64,000 nt of DNA from Pokkaliibacter sp046614695 (GCF_046614695.1 NZ_JBKKHQ010000012.1:62001-126000), one strand, 5' to 3'; positions 1-7,989 are shown, counted from the stretch's first letter. The notes: a model not told the origin generated them from the letters alone. Translations and numbers: made by a program.

Positions 1-1
1 A

Positions 2-535
2 GCCTCTGTTAGCCGTATTGAAATTGAGCGTCCTGCTAACAACGCTCGTATCACCATTTACACTGCCCGTCCCGGTATCGTGATTGGTAAGAAAGGTGAA
101 GATGTTGAAAAACTGCGCCAGGAAATTTCTGGCATGATGGGCGTTCCTGTCCATATCAACATCGAAGAAATTCGCAAGCCTGAGCTTGATGCCAAGCTGA
201 CTGCGCAGTCAGTTGCTCAGCAGCTCGAGCGTCGTGTTATGTTCCGTCGCGCTATGAAGCGCGCCGTGCAGAACGCAATGCGTCTGGGTGCTAAGGGTAT
301 CAAAATTCAGGTATCTGGTCGTTTGGGTGGTGCTGAGATCGCGCGTACTGAATGGTATCGCGAAGGTCGTGTACCTCTGCACACTTTGCGTGCCGACATC
401 GACTACAACACTGCCGAAGCACACACCACTTATGGTGTTATCGGTGTGAAAGTGTGGATCTTCAAGGGTGAAGTTCTGGGTGGTATCGCCGAAGTGCGTG
501 CCGAAAAGAACGCGCCTAAGAAGAAAGGCAAGTAA
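2..535 (+). CDS. rpsC: 30S ribosomal protein S3, C-terminal part (5' end outside window)
   Basis: The reading frame is open from base 2, so the gene begins before the window; 177 residues are visible of the roughly 230 usual for S3, meaning about 50 N-terminal residues are missing. S3 sits at the mRNA entry channel of the 30S subunit. The visible part starts inside the type-2 KH domain, whose GxxG loop reads VIGKKGEDVEKL near residues 26-37, and continues through the conserved C-terminal domain (GRLGGAEIARTEWYREG). The tail is short and lysine-rich. rplP follows 17 bases later, as in the S10 operon. The identification rests on sequence and on gene order. Confidence 0.97.
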   Translation, partial: ASVSRIEIERPANNARITIYTARPGIVIGKKGEDVEKLRQEISGMMGVPVHINIEEIRKPELDAKLTAQSVAQQLERRVMFRRAMKRAVQNAMRLGAKGIKIQVSGRLGGAEIARTEWYREGRVPLHTLRADIDYNTAEAHTTYGVIGVKVWIFKGEVLGGIAEVRAEKNAPKKKGK

Positions 536-552
536 GGTAGAGGATACGTCCC

Positions 553-966
553 ATGCTGCAACCTAAGCGTACAAAATTCCGCAAAATGCACAAAGGCCGT
601 AACCGCGGTTTGGCGCTGCGCGGAAACAAAGTCAGCTTCGGCGACTTTGGTTTGAAGACGACAGAGCGCGGCCGTATCACTGCTCGTCAGATTGAAGCGG
701 CACGTCGTGCAATGACCCGTCACGTAAAACGTGGTGGTAAAATTTGGATCCGCGTATTCCCCGATAAGCCCATTACCGAGAAGCCTCTTGAGGTTCGTAT
801 GGGTAGTGGTAAAGGTAACGTGGAATATTGGGTGGCTGAAGTTCAGCCTGGTAAGGTTCTGTTCGAGATGGAAGGTGTAGCTGAGACTCTGGCTCAGGAA
901 GCTTTCAATCTGGCAGCAGCCAAGCTTCCAGTTGAAACCACCTTTGTTAAGCGGACGGTAATGTAA
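553..966 (+). CDS. rplP: 50S ribosomal protein L16
   Basis: The 137 residues match the usual length of bacterial L16, which lies near the A-site tRNA elbow in the 50S subunit. The N-terminus MLQPKRTKFRKMHKGRNRG is the typical L16 signature and the protein is strongly basic. An AGG-type ribosome site precedes the ATG. The stop codon TAA overlaps by one base the ATG of rpmC, so the two genes are probably translationally coupled. It lies in S10-operon order between rpsC and rpmC. Confidence 0.98.
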   Translation: MLQPKRTKFRKMHKGRNRGLALRGNKVSFGDFGLKTTERGRITARQIEAARRAMTRHVKRGGKIWIRVFPDKPITEKPLEVRMGSGKGNVEYWVAEVQPGKVLFEMEGVAETLAQEAFNLAAAKLPVETTFVKRTVM

Positions 967-1157
967 TGAAAACTGCAGAACTGCGTGATCAATCCGTAGC
1001 TGAGCTGCAGCAGGTTCTGCTGGGTCTTCTGAAAGACCAGTTCAACCTACGTATGCAGAAAGCTTCTGGGCAACTTGCTCAGACTCACTTGCTCGGCAAT
1101 GTCCGTCGTGACATCGCTCGCGTAAAGACGGTGCTGAACGAGAAGGCTGGTAACTAA
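966..1157 (+). CDS. rpmC: 50S ribosomal protein L29
   Basis: A 63-residue, mostly helical protein starting MKTAELRDQSVAELQQ, the standard L29 opening. L29 sits beside the peptide exit tunnel near L23, where trigger factor and the signal recognition particle dock. The central segment LKDQFNLRMQKASGQL matches the conserved L29 motif. The start codon overlaps the rplP stop by one base, and rpsQ begins two bases after its own stop, so rplP-rpmC-rpsQ form a tightly packed translational unit. Confidence 0.97.
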   Translation: MKTAELRDQSVAELQQVLLGLLKDQFNLRMQKASGQLAQTHLLGNVRRDIARVKTVLNEKAGN

Positions 1158-1158
1158 G

Positions 1159-1416
1159 ATGGAAAAACTGAACCTCGCTGAGACCGGTCGGGTGATCAGT
1201 GACAAGATGGATAAAACCATCACTGTCCTGATTGAGCGTCGCGTTAAGCATCCGCTTTACGGTAAGTACGTAAAACGCTCCACCAAGCTGAAAGCTCATG
1301 ATGAAAATAATGAGTGCCAGATTGGTGATCTGGTCACCATCCAGGAAACTCGTCCTTATTCAAAGACGAAAACTTGGAAGCTAGTGAAGATTGAAGAGCG
1401 CGCCGTTAAGGTGTAA
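1159..1416 (+). CDS. rpsQ: 30S ribosomal protein S17
   Basis: An 85-residue OB-fold protein that binds the 5' domain of 16S rRNA early in 30S assembly. The motif GRVISDKMDKTITVLIERRVKHPLYGKY is the family signature (only part is needed: DKMDKTITVLIERR). It is the last gene of the classical S10 operon. A perfect 15-bp hairpin follows before rplN, consistent with the S10/spc operon boundary. Confidence 0.98.
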   Translation: MEKLNLAETGRVISDKMDKTITVLIERRVKHPLYGKYVKRSTKLKAHDENNECQIGDLVTIQETRPYSKTKTWKLVKIEERAVKV

Positions 1417-1441
1417 ACTCTCGGCTCTTTTGCTCCTCTGT

Positions 1442-1475
1442 ACTTATCCCGGCAAGGTGGCTTGCCGGGATAAGT
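1442..1475 (+). terminator. Perfect 15-bp hairpin between rpsQ and rplN (S10/spc boundary)
   Basis: The arms ACTTATCCCGGCAAG (1442-1456) and CTTGCCGGGATAAGT (1461-1475) are exactly complementary around a four-base loop GTGG. A short T run (1480-1483) follows but is offset by four bases. The place is the known boundary between the S10 and spc operons. It may be a terminator or attenuator that lets part of the transcripts through, or an RNA-processing hairpin. Confidence 0.75.
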
Positions 1476-1501
1476 GCTGTTTTGTCTATGTGGAGTAGAC
1501 C

Positions 1502-1870
1502 ATGATTCAGACAGAAAGTATGCTGGACGTCGCTGATAACAGCGGTGCAAAGCGTGTGCAATGTATCAAAGTGCTTGGTGGCTCTCATCGCCGTTATGCC
1601 AGCATCGGCGATATTGTAAAAGTAACCGTCAAGGAAGCAATTCCGCGCGGTAAGGTGAAGAAGGGTCAGGTAATGAACGCTGTTGTTGTTCGTACCAAGA
1701 AAGGCATCCGTCGTCCGGATGGCTCCCTGATTCGTTTCGATGTGAATTCCGCTGTGCTGTTGAATAACAAGCTGGAGCCTATTGGTACCCGTATTTTTGG
1801 GCCAGTAACTCGTGAGCTGCGTGGCGACAAATTCATGAAAATCATTTCCCTGGCTCCTGAAGTGCTCTAA
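1502..1870 (+). CDS. rplN: 50S ribosomal protein L14
   Basis: A 122-residue protein starting MIQTESMLDVADNSGAK, the hallmark of L14, a small beta-barrel protein at the 30S-50S interface that contacts helix 44 of 16S rRNA. The C-terminal REL..FMKIISLAPEVL segment is also typical. A GGAG ribosome site lies 8-10 bases before the ATG. It is the first gene of the spc operon, behind the hairpin at 1442-1475. Confidence 0.98.
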   Translation: MIQTESMLDVADNSGAKRVQCIKVLGGSHRRYASIGDIVKVTVKEAIPRGKVKKGQVMNAVVVRTKKGIRRPDGSLIRFDVNSAVLLNNKLEPIGTRIFGPVTRELRGDKFMKIISLAPEVL

Positions 1871-1905
1871 GGCACGAGAAGGTAGTAGGAAAGGATACTA
1901 GAACT

Positions 1906-2223
1906 ATGCGTAAAATCAGACGTGACGATGAAGTAATCGTTATTGCGGGCAAAGATAAGGGCAAGCGCGGTAAAGTGCAGGCTGTCCTGAAGGATGACCG
2001 CCTCATCGTTTCTGGCATTAATATGGCCAAGAAGCACCAAAAGCCAAACCCCATGCTGAATCAGCCTGGTGGTATCGTTGAGAAGGAAATGCCTATCGCA
2101 GCTTCCAACGTGGCGATTTTTAATCCTCAGAGTGGTAAAGGCGATCGCGTTGGCTTCAAGGTTCTTGAAGACGGCAGTAAAGTGCGCATCTTCAAGTCCA
2201 CTCAAGAAATTATTGGTGCTTAA
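1906..2223 (+). CDS. rplX: 50S ribosomal protein L24
   Basis: A 105-residue KOW-domain protein (VIVIAGKDKGKRGKVQAVL near residues 10-28), an assembly initiator of the 50S subunit that binds domain I of 23S rRNA and borders the exit tunnel. The length is normal. It lies in spc-operon order between rplN and rplE, with only 11 bases before the rplE start. Confidence 0.98.
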   Translation: MRKIRRDDEVIVIAGKDKGKRGKVQAVLKDDRLIVSGINMAKKHQKPNPMLNQPGGIVEKEMPIAASNVAIFNPQSGKGDRVGFKVLEDGSKVRIFKSTQEIIGA

Positions 2224-2234
2224 GGAGTTTGGCC

Positions 2235-2774
2235 ATGTCCCGCTTGAAAAAGCTGTACAAAGATGAAGTGGTCGCCAAACTGACTGAGCAGTTTGGTTAC
2301 GACAACCCAATGCAGGTTCCTCGCATCTCCAAAATCACCCTGAACATGGGTGTTGGTGAAGCAGTAGGTGACAAAAAGCAGATTGAGAATGCCGTTGCGG
2401 ACATGACTGCTATCAGCGGTCAGAAGCCAATCGTAACGCTGGCTCGTAAGTCAGTTGCAGGCTTCAAAATCCGTGAAGGCTGGCCAATCGGCTGTAAAGT
2501 TACCCTGCGTGGCGAGCGCATGTGGGAGTTTCTGGATCGTCTGATCGACATCGCAGTTCCCCGTATCCGTGACTTCCGTGGTCTAAACGGCAAGTCTTTC
2601 GACGGTCGTGGCAACTATAGCATGGGCGTCAAAGAGCAGATTATTTTCCCTGAGATTGAATACGATAAAGTAGACAAACTCCGTGGTATGGATATCACCA
2701 TTACTACCACCGCCGGGAACAATGACGAAGGCCGTGCCCTTCTCGCTGCTCTGAACTTCCCGTTCCGTAAATAA
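2235..2774 (+). CDS. rplE: 50S ribosomal protein L5
   Basis: A 179-residue protein that binds 5S rRNA and forms part of the central protuberance. Conserved stretches include YDNPMQVPRISKITLNMGVGE and the C-terminal GMDITITTTA segment. The start is taken at the ATG of MSRLKKLYKDE because AAGGAG lies about seven bases ahead of it; a TTG six bases further upstream would collide with that ribosome site. Spc-operon order is kept. Confidence 0.98.
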   Translation: MSRLKKLYKDEVVAKLTEQFGYDNPMQVPRISKITLNMGVGEAVGDKKQIENAVADMTAISGQKPIVTLARKSVAGFKIREGWPIGCKVTLRGERMWEFLDRLIDIAVPRIRDFRGLNGKSFDGRGNYSMGVKEQIIFPEIEYDKVDKLRGMDITITTTAGNNDEGRALLAALNFPFRK

Positions 2775-2787
2775 GGAGACGAGAACC

Positions 2788-3093
2788 ATGGCTAAAGTAA
2801 GCATGAAAAATCGCGAAGCCAAGCGCGCCGCGACCGTTGCTAAGTACGCTGCCAAGCGTGCTGAGCTGAAAGCAATTATTGCTAGCCCAAACTCTTCTGA
2901 TGAAGCGCGTTGGGAAGCCCAGGTGGCTCTGCAGAAGCTGCCTCGTGACGCTAGCCCGATCCGTCAGCAGAATCGTTGTCAGCTGACTGGCCGCCCACAC
3001 GCGGTTTATCGCAAGTTTGGCCTGTCACGTATTATGCTGCGCGAAGCGGCAATGCGTGGTGATGTGCCTGGCTTGAAGAAAGCTAGTTGGTAA
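2788..3093 (+). CDS. rpsN: 30S ribosomal protein S14 (long, zinc-independent form)
   Basis: A 101-residue S14 of the long type without the CxxC zinc ribbon: the only cysteine is in QNRCQLTGRPHAVYRKFGLSR. S14 binds the 3' major domain of 16S rRNA in the head of the 30S subunit. AAGGAG precedes the ATG at good spacing. The long form is the usual one in gammaproteobacteria. It sits in spc order between rplE and rpsH. Confidence 0.98.
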   Translation: MAKVSMKNREAKRAATVAKYAAKRAELKAIIASPNSSDEARWEAQVALQKLPRDASPIRQQNRCQLTGRPHAVYRKFGLSRIMLREAAMRGDVPGLKKASW

Positions 3094-3146
3094 GCGGTTT
3101 GCGAACCAAACCCTGCTGCACAATAGTTTTCAGGAGTTAATACTAA

Positions 3147-3539
3147 ATGAGTATGCAAGATACCTTAGCGGATATGGTTACCCGTATTCGCAATGCTCAC
3201 ATGGCTAACCATGCCAATGTGACAATGCCTTCTTCCAAACTGAAAGTCGCCGTTGCTAAAGTCCTTAAAGATGAAGGCTACATCGTTGACTTCAGCGTTG
3301 CAGAAGGTGTTAAGCCCAGCCTGACCATCGACCTGAAATATTACGAAGGCAAGCCCGTTATTGAGAGCATCAAGCGTGTAAGCCGTCCAGGTCTTCGTCA
3401 GTACAAGAGCCGCAGCGACCTGCCAAAGGTTGAAGGCGGTTTGGGTATTGCCATCGTTTCCACCTCCAAAGGTGTGATGACCGATCGTGCAGCTCGCGCC
3501 GCAGGCGTGGGTGGCGAAGTCATCTGCACAGTATTCTAA
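3147..3539 (+). CDS. rpsH: 30S ribosomal protein S8
   Basis: A 130-residue protein with the S8 opening MSMQDTLADMVTRIRNAHMA and the C-terminal STSKGVMTDRAARAAGVGGE motif that binds helix 21 of 16S rRNA. In E. coli S8 is the autogenous repressor of the spc operon, acting at the rplE region; whether the same happens here is not visible. An AGGAG site lies ten bases before the ATG. rplF follows after 13 bases. Confidence 0.98.
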   Translation: MSMQDTLADMVTRIRNAHMANHANVTMPSSKLKVAVAKVLKDEGYIVDFSVAEGVKPSLTIDLKYYEGKPVIESIKRVSRPGLRQYKSRSDLPKVEGGLGIAIVSTSKGVMTDRAARAAGVGGEVICTVF

Positions 3540-3552
3540 GGAGGATGTGAAG

Positions 3553-4086
3553 ATGTCTCGTGTTGCTAAGAAGCCCGTTGTCATTCCTGCCGGTGTAGAA
3601 GTTAAGCTGGCTGGTCAGGAACTGACAGTTAAAGGTAAAAATGGGCAGCTAAGTCTGACCGTTCACGCTGCTGTTGAAGTTCAACAGGCCGATGGCCAGC
3701 TGCAAGTTGTGGCTCGCGATGGTGGTGTTCAGTCTAAAGCTTTGTCTGGTACTACTCGTGCACTGCTCAACAACATGGTTGTTGGTGTGTCCGAAGGTTT
3801 TGAGCGTAAGCTCGAGCTGGTAGGTGTTGGTTACCGTGCAGCGGCAAAAGGTGATGTTGTTAGCCTGACGCTGGGTTTCTCCCATCCTATCGAATACAAA
3901 CTCCCTGCCGGTGTAACTGCTGAATGTCCTTCTCAGACGACTGTCGTACTGAAAGGTGTGGATAAACAGCAGATTGGCCAAGTAGCCGCTGAGATCCGCG
4001 CTTTCCGTGCGCCGGAACCCTACAAAGGCAAGGGTGTCCGTTATGCTGACGAAGTTGTTCGTCGCAAAGAGGCTAAGAAGAAGTAA
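3553..4086 (+). CDS. rplF: 50S ribosomal protein L6
   Basis: A 177-residue protein with two repeated L6 domains and the C-terminal signature PEPYKGKGVRYADEVV. It sits near the factor-binding site of the 50S subunit. The start is set at the ATG of MSRVAKKPV, preceded by AAGGAGG; an in-frame start further upstream would lie inside rpsH. Normal length and spc order. Confidence 0.98.
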   Translation: MSRVAKKPVVIPAGVEVKLAGQELTVKGKNGQLSLTVHAAVEVQQADGQLQVVARDGGVQSKALSGTTRALLNNMVVGVSEGFERKLELVGVGYRAAAKGDVVSLTLGFSHPIEYKLPAGVTAECPSQTTVVLKGVDKQQIGQVAAEIRAFRAPEPYKGKGVRYADEVVRRKEAKKK

Positions 4087-4097
4087 GGCAGGATTCT

Positions 4098-4448
4098 ATG
4101 AACGAGAAAAAAGTTTCCCGTTTGCGTCGCGCCGCTCGCGGTCGTTACAAAATGCGCGAACTGGGTCAGAGTCGCCTGACTGTATTCCGTACCCCACGTC
4201 ACATCTACGCACAAGTATTTTCTGCTTGTGGTGGGCGTGTGCTGGCACAAGCTTCCACTCTGGATACAGAGCTGCGTAGTGGCCAGACCGGTAACGCTGA
4301 TGCAGCAAGCAAGGTAGGTACTTTGCTGGCTAAGCGTGCCCTGGAAGCAGGTGTCACCAAGGTTGCTTTCGATCGTGCAGGTTTTAAATACCACGGTCGT
4401 GTTAAAGCTCTGGCTGATGCTGCTCGTGAAGGTGGACTGGAATTCTAA
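4098..4448 (+). CDS. rplR: 50S ribosomal protein L18
   Basis: A 116-residue basic protein with the L18 signatures LTVFRTPRHIYAQVF and FDRAGFKYHGRVKALADAAREGGLEF at the C-terminus. L18 binds 5S rRNA together with L5 and L25. AGG precedes the ATG. It lies between rplF and rpsE as in all spc operons. Confidence 0.98.
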   Translation: MNEKKVSRLRRAARGRYKMRELGQSRLTVFRTPRHIYAQVFSACGGRVLAQASTLDTELRSGQTGNADAASKVGTLLAKRALEAGVTKVAFDRAGFKYHGRVKALADAAREGGLEF

Positions 4449-4457
4449 GGTGCAATG

Positions 4458-4961
4458 ATGGCAAACGTTGAACAACAGAAAGACGGTGATCTCCAGGAAA
4501 AGCTGGTTCAGGTCAACCGCGTTGCCAAGGTGGTGAAAGGTGGTCGTATCTTCGCTTTCACCGCTTTGACTGTAGTAGGCGACGGTAATGGTCGTGTTGG
4601 TTTTGGCCGTGGTAAAGCACGTGAAGTGCCAGCTGCTATCGCCAAAGCCATGGAAGCTGCGCGTCGTAATATGATCAAGGTTGAACTTAATGGCGGTACT
4701 ATCCAGTATCCTGTTAAAGCCAACCACGGTGCTTCCAAGGTTTACATGCAGCCTGCATCCGAAGGTACTGGTGTAATCGCTGGTGGTGCTATGCGTTCTG
4801 TCCTCGAAATGGCAGGTGTTCACAACGTTCTGGCTAAGTGCTACGGCTCTACCAATCCAGTTAACGTTGTACGTGCTACTTTCAAAGGCTTGCAGATGAC
4901 TAAATCTCCTGAAGAGATTGCTGCAAAGCGTGGCAAAACCGTTGAAGAAATTCTGGGGTAA
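4458..4961 (+). CDS. rpsE: 30S ribosomal protein S5
   Basis: A 167-residue protein with the double-stranded RNA-binding-like N-terminal domain (KGGRIFAFTALTVVGDGNG) and the S5 C-terminal domain (GGAMRSVLEMAGVHNVLAKC). S5 helps form the mRNA entry site and affects decoding accuracy. Two ATGs occur in tandem at 4455 and 4458; the second is preferred because of its distance from the AAGG site. rpmD follows after six bases. Confidence 0.97.
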   Translation: MANVEQQKDGDLQEKLVQVNRVAKVVKGGRIFAFTALTVVGDGNGRVGFGRGKAREVPAAIAKAMEAARRNMIKVELNGGTIQYPVKANHGASKVYMQPASEGTGVIAGGAMRSVLEMAGVHNVLAKCYGSTNPVNVVRATFKGLQMTKSPEEIAAKRGKTVEEILG

Positions 4962-4967
4962 TTGACC

Positions 4968-5150
4968 ATGTCTAAAACATTGAAAGTAACTCTGGTTCGC
5001 AGTCCGTTCGGTAAGCAACCAAAGCATCGCGCCACCGTAGTTGGTCTGGGTCTTCGTCGCATCGGTCATACCGTTGAGCTGCAAGATACCCCTTCCATTC
5101 GCGGCATGATCAACAAAGTGAACTATCTGGTTCGCGTTGAGGCCGAGTGA
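4968..5150 (+). CDS. rpmD: 50S ribosomal protein L30
   Basis: A 60-residue protein with the L30 core TLKVTLVRSPFGKQPKHRAT and GLRRIGHTVELQDTP. L30 binds 23S rRNA domain II and its loss is tolerated in some bacteria. The ATG at 4968 is chosen; a TTG six bases upstream directly abuts the rpsE stop and has no ribosome site. It lies between rpsE and rplO, ten bases before the rplO start. Confidence 0.97.
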   Translation: MSKTLKVTLVRSPFGKQPKHRATVVGLGLRRIGHTVELQDTPSIRGMINKVNYLVRVEAE

Positions 5151-5160
5151 GGAGAAGATT

Positions 5161-5595
5161 ATGTTCCTGAACAACCTGAGTCCAGGTGAAGGTGCCAAGA
5201 AAACCGCTAAGCGTGTTGGTCGTGGTATCGGTAGCGGTCTGGGTAAAACAGCAGGTCGTGGTCACAAAGGTGCCAAGTCACGTAGTGGCGGCGGCATTCG
5301 CGTAGGCTTTGAAGGCGGTCAGATGCCAATTCAGCGTCGTCTGCCAAAATTCGGCTTTGTTTCGCTTCAGGCTATCTCTACTGCTGAAGTTCGTCTGTCT
5401 GAGCTGGCAGCGGTAGAGGGTGATGTTGTTGATTTGGCTTCACTGCGTGCAGCCAATATCATCAATGGCGCCATCAAGCGTGCGAAAATCATTCTGTCTG
5501 GCGAAGTAACGAAAGCAGTTACCGTCCGTGGCCTGCGTGTCACTGCTGGTGCTAAAGCTGCAATCGAAGCTGCTGGCGGTAAAGTCGAGGAATAA
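5161..5595 (+). CDS. rplO: 50S ribosomal protein L15
   Basis: A 144-residue protein whose N-terminal extension (LSPGEGAKKTAKRVGRGIGS, then GKTAGRGHKGAKSRSGGG) is the glycine/arginine-rich rRNA-binding region of L15; the C-terminal half carries the L15e/L18e fold. A GAGGAG ribosome site sits just before the ATG. Late-assembling 50S protein. It precedes secY as in most bacteria. Confidence 0.98.
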   Translation: MFLNNLSPGEGAKKTAKRVGRGIGSGLGKTAGRGHKGAKSRSGGGIRVGFEGGQMPIQRRLPKFGFVSLQAISTAEVRLSELAAVEGDVVDLASLRAANIINGAIKRAKIILSGEVTKAVTVRGLRVTAGAKAAIEAAGGKVEE

Positions 5596-5601
5596 TGTTC
5601 A

Positions 5602-6930
5602 ATGGCTAAGCAAGGAACTTTACCGGCAGGAGTACAAAGCGGTCTCGGAGAACTCTGGGCACGTTTACGCTTTGTATTGATGGCGATTGTTGTGTACCGA
5701 ATTGGTGCTCACATCCCAGTGCCGGGGATCAACCCCGATCGCCTTGCAGCCATGTTCGAACAGCAGCAGGGCACCATTCTGAGCTTGTTTAACATGTTCT
5801 CAGGTGGTGCTCTGGAGCGAATGAGTATCTTTGCTCTGGGTATTATGCCCTATATTTCAGCATCGATTATCATGCAGCTCCTGACCGTGGTAGTTCCGCA
5901 ATTGGAGCAGCTCAAGAAAGAAGGTGAGGGTGGTCGTCGCAAAATCACCCAATATACGCGTTACGGTACTGTTGTGCTGGCTGCTTTCCAGGCTTTGGGT
6001 CTGGCAGTGGGTTTAGCTAAACAGCAGATCGCCTTCAGCGATGGTGTTGGTTTCTATATTGTTGCGGTTTCTACCTTGGTCGCCGGCTCTGTCTTCATGA
6101 TGTGGCTTGGCGAACAAGTGACAGAGAAAGGCATTGGTAACGGTATCTCCATCCTGATTTTTGCCGGTATAGTAGCAGGATTGCCTCGCGCAATCGGACA
6201 GACTTTCGAGTCTGCCCGTCAAGGCGATCTGAGCATTCTGGTACTTTTGGCAATTGCAGTTTTGGCGGTGGCAACGATTGCTTTCGTTGTGTTTGTTGAG
6301 CGTGGTCAACGTCGTATCACAATCAACTATGCAAAGCGTCAGCAAGGTCGTCGTATGTATGCGGCGCAAACCAGTCACCTTCCATTGAAGGTCAATATGG
6401 CTGGTGTTATTCCACCAATCTTTGCATCCAGTATTCTGCTTTTCCCCGCTTCGATCAGCCAATGGTTTGGTCAAGGTGGAACCGGTGGCAGTTTTCAGTG
6501 GCTGAATAGCATTTCTCTTGCCCTTTCACCAGGTCAGCCGTTGTATCTTCTGGTGTTTGCGATTAGTATACTGTTCTTCTGTTTCTTCTATACTGCGCTC
6601 GTGTTTAATCCTCGGGATGTCGCTGATAACCTGAAGAAATCTGGCGCATTGATACCTGGTATTCGTCCAGGCGATCAGTCTGCACGTTATATTGACAATG
6701 TTCTGACCCGCTTGACCTTAGCTGGTGGTTTATACATCACGGCTGTGTCCCTGTTGCCTCAGTTCCTTGTAGTTGCGTGGAATGTTCCCTTCTATTTTGG
6801 TGGAACATCGCTACTGATCGTCGTGGTTGTGGTTATGGACTTTATGGCTCAGGTTCAATCTCATCTGATGTCTCATCAGTATGAGTCCCTGATGAAAAAG
6901 TCCAACTTACGTGGCTTTGGTGGTCTTTGA
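5602..6930 (+). CDS. secY: Protein translocase subunit SecY
   Basis: A 442-residue polytopic membrane protein, the channel subunit of the SecYEG translocon. Ten hydrophobic segments are apparent. Family motifs include RIGAHIPVPGINP near residues 37-49, GIMPYISASIIMQLL, and the cytosolic loop around QRRITINYAKRQQGRRMY used for SecA and ribosome contact. The start follows rplO by six bases. rpmJ follows, as in the gammaproteobacterial spc operon. Confidence 0.98.
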   Translation: MAKQGTLPAGVQSGLGELWARLRFVLMAIVVYRIGAHIPVPGINPDRLAAMFEQQQGTILSLFNMFSGGALERMSIFALGIMPYISASIIMQLLTVVVPQLEQLKKEGEGGRRKITQYTRYGTVVLAAFQALGLAVGLAKQQIAFSDGVGFYIVAVSTLVAGSVFMMWLGEQVTEKGIGNGISILIFAGIVAGLPRAIGQTFESARQGDLSILVLLAIAVLAVATIAFVVFVERGQRRITINYAKRQQGRRMYAAQTSHLPLKVNMAGVIPPIFASSILLFPASISQWFGQGGTGGSFQWLNSISLALSPGQPLYLLVFAISILFFCFFYTALVFNPRDVADNLKKSGALIPGIRPGDQSARYIDNVLTRLTLAGGLYITAVSLLPQFLVVAWNVPFYFGGTSLLIVVVVVMDFMAQVQSHLMSHQYESLMKKSNLRGFGGL

Positions 6931-6964
6931 TCGCCAAACCCTCTGGAACTCTATGGAGTGAAGC

Positions 6965-7081
6965 ATGAAAGTTCGTGCCTCTGTAAAGAAAATCTGTCGT
7001 AACTGCAAGATCGTTCGCCGTAACGGTTCCGTTCGCGTGATCTGCAAAGTTGAACCCCGTCACAAGCAGCGTCAGGGTTAA
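6965..7081 (+). CDS. rpmJ: 50S ribosomal protein L36 (zinc-binding form)
   Basis: A 38-residue protein MKVRASVKKICRNCKIVRRN... with Cys11, Cys14, Cys27 and His33 forming a zinc ribbon, that is the C+ paralogue expected under zinc-replete conditions. It binds 23S rRNA near domains V and VI. The gene is last in the spc operon, 34 bases after secY, with TGGAG ahead of the ATG. It is short but unambiguous. Confidence 0.97.
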   Translation: MKVRASVKKICRNCKIVRRNGSVRVICKVEPRHKQRQG

Positions 7082-7153
7082 TCTCTGATCGGCTCTTCTG
7101 AGGCTTGCAGATTGCACTAACCCTCGTTAGTGGCTAATATATCGCGCCTCAGA

Positions 7154-7199
7154 TTGACGGATCGTACTGTATTGTCTGTAGTCTGCCACGAAGCAGACT
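7154..7199 (+). promoter_or_regulatory. Candidate alpha-operon promoter and leader hairpin
   Basis: TTGACG (7154-7159) and TGTAGT (7177-7182) are 17 bases apart, a plausible sigma-70 promoter. A 7-bp hairpin AGTCTGC/GCAGACT (7180-7186 with 7193-7199) follows, 22 bases ahead of rpsM. In E. coli the alpha leader just before rpsM binds S4; this hairpin could be part of an equivalent structure, but I cannot fold a pseudoknot by eye. Confidence 0.5.
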
Positions 7200-7220
7200 C
7201 AATATATCGGAGTAAATTGA

Positions 7221-7577
7221 ATGGCCCGTATAGCTGGCGTCAATATTCCTGACAATAAGCATGCGGTGATCTCTCTGACTTACATCTATGGGATCGGCCG
7301 CACTACCGCTAAACAGTTGTGTGATGCTGTTGGCATTGCTCAGACTACTAAAATCGCTGAACTGAGTGACGAGACTCTCGACATTCTGCGTGGCGAAGTA
7401 GCCAAGCATACTGTTGAGGGTGACCTCCGTCGTGAGATCTCTATGAGCATCAAGCGACTGATGGACCTGGGTTGTTTCCGTGGTCTGCGTCATCGTCGTA
7501 ATTTGCCGGTTCGTGGTCAACGTACCAAGACCAACGCGCGCACTCGTAAGGGTCCGCGTAAGCCGATCCGCAAGTAA
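7221..7577 (+). CDS. rpsM: 30S ribosomal protein S13
   Basis: A 118-residue protein with the helix-hairpin-helix region VISLTYIYGIGRTTAKQLC and the C-terminal basic tail LPVRGQRTKTNARTRKGP that reaches the P-site tRNA. S13 forms inter-subunit bridges in the 30S head. GGAG precedes the ATG by eight bases. It opens the alpha operon rpsM-rpsK-rpsD-rpoA-rplQ. Confidence 0.98.
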   Translation: MARIAGVNIPDNKHAVISLTYIYGIGRTTAKQLCDAVGIAQTTKIAELSDETLDILRGEVAKHTVEGDLRREISMSIKRLMDLGCFRGLRHRRNLPVRGQRTKTNARTRKGPRKPIRK

Positions 7578-7599
7578 GCGTTAGCGAAGGAATTCTCGT

Positions 7600-7989
7600 A
7601 TGGCCAAGCCTAGTGCTCGTACCCGTAAAAAGGTCAAGAAGCAGGTCGTTGACGGCGTAGCGCACATCCACGCTTCGTTTAACAACACCATTGTGACCAT
7701 TACTGATCGTCAAGGTAACACCCTGTCTTGGGCTACCGCAGGTGGTTCCGGTTTCCGTGGTTCTCGTAAGAGCACCCCGTTCGCAGCTCAGGTTGCTGCT
7801 GAACGTGCCGGCCAGGTAGCGTTGGAATATGGTCTGAAAAACCTGGACGTCCTTGTTAAAGGACCTGGTCCCGGTCGTGAATCTGCAGTTCGTGCTCTGA
7901 ACGCTGTAGGTTACAAGATCACCAACATCACAGACGTCACGCCTATTCCTCATAATGGCTGTCGTCCGCCCAAGAAGCGTCGTGTATAA
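7600..7989 (+). CDS. rpsK: 30S ribosomal protein S11
   Basis: A 129-residue protein of the 30S platform, close to the E site and the Shine-Dalgarno helix. Motifs HIHASFNNTIVTITDRQGN and the C-terminal DVTPIPHNGCRPPKKRRV are diagnostic of S11. GAAGGA precedes the ATG. Order rpsM-rpsK-rpsD is standard. Confidence 0.98.
   Translation: MAKPSARTRKKVKKQVVDGVAHIHASFNNTIVTITDRQGNTLSWATAGGSGFRGSRKSTPFAAQVAAERAGQVALEYGLKNLDVLVKGPGPGRESAVRALNAVGYKITNITDVTPIPHNGCRPPKKRRV

Noticed and set aside
4041..5198. Long minus-strand open frame across rplF-rplO
   Set aside because: It lies opposite confirmed ribosomal protein genes, has low-complexity Thr/Ser/His/Gln content and no ribosome site; it is a shadow of codon bias.
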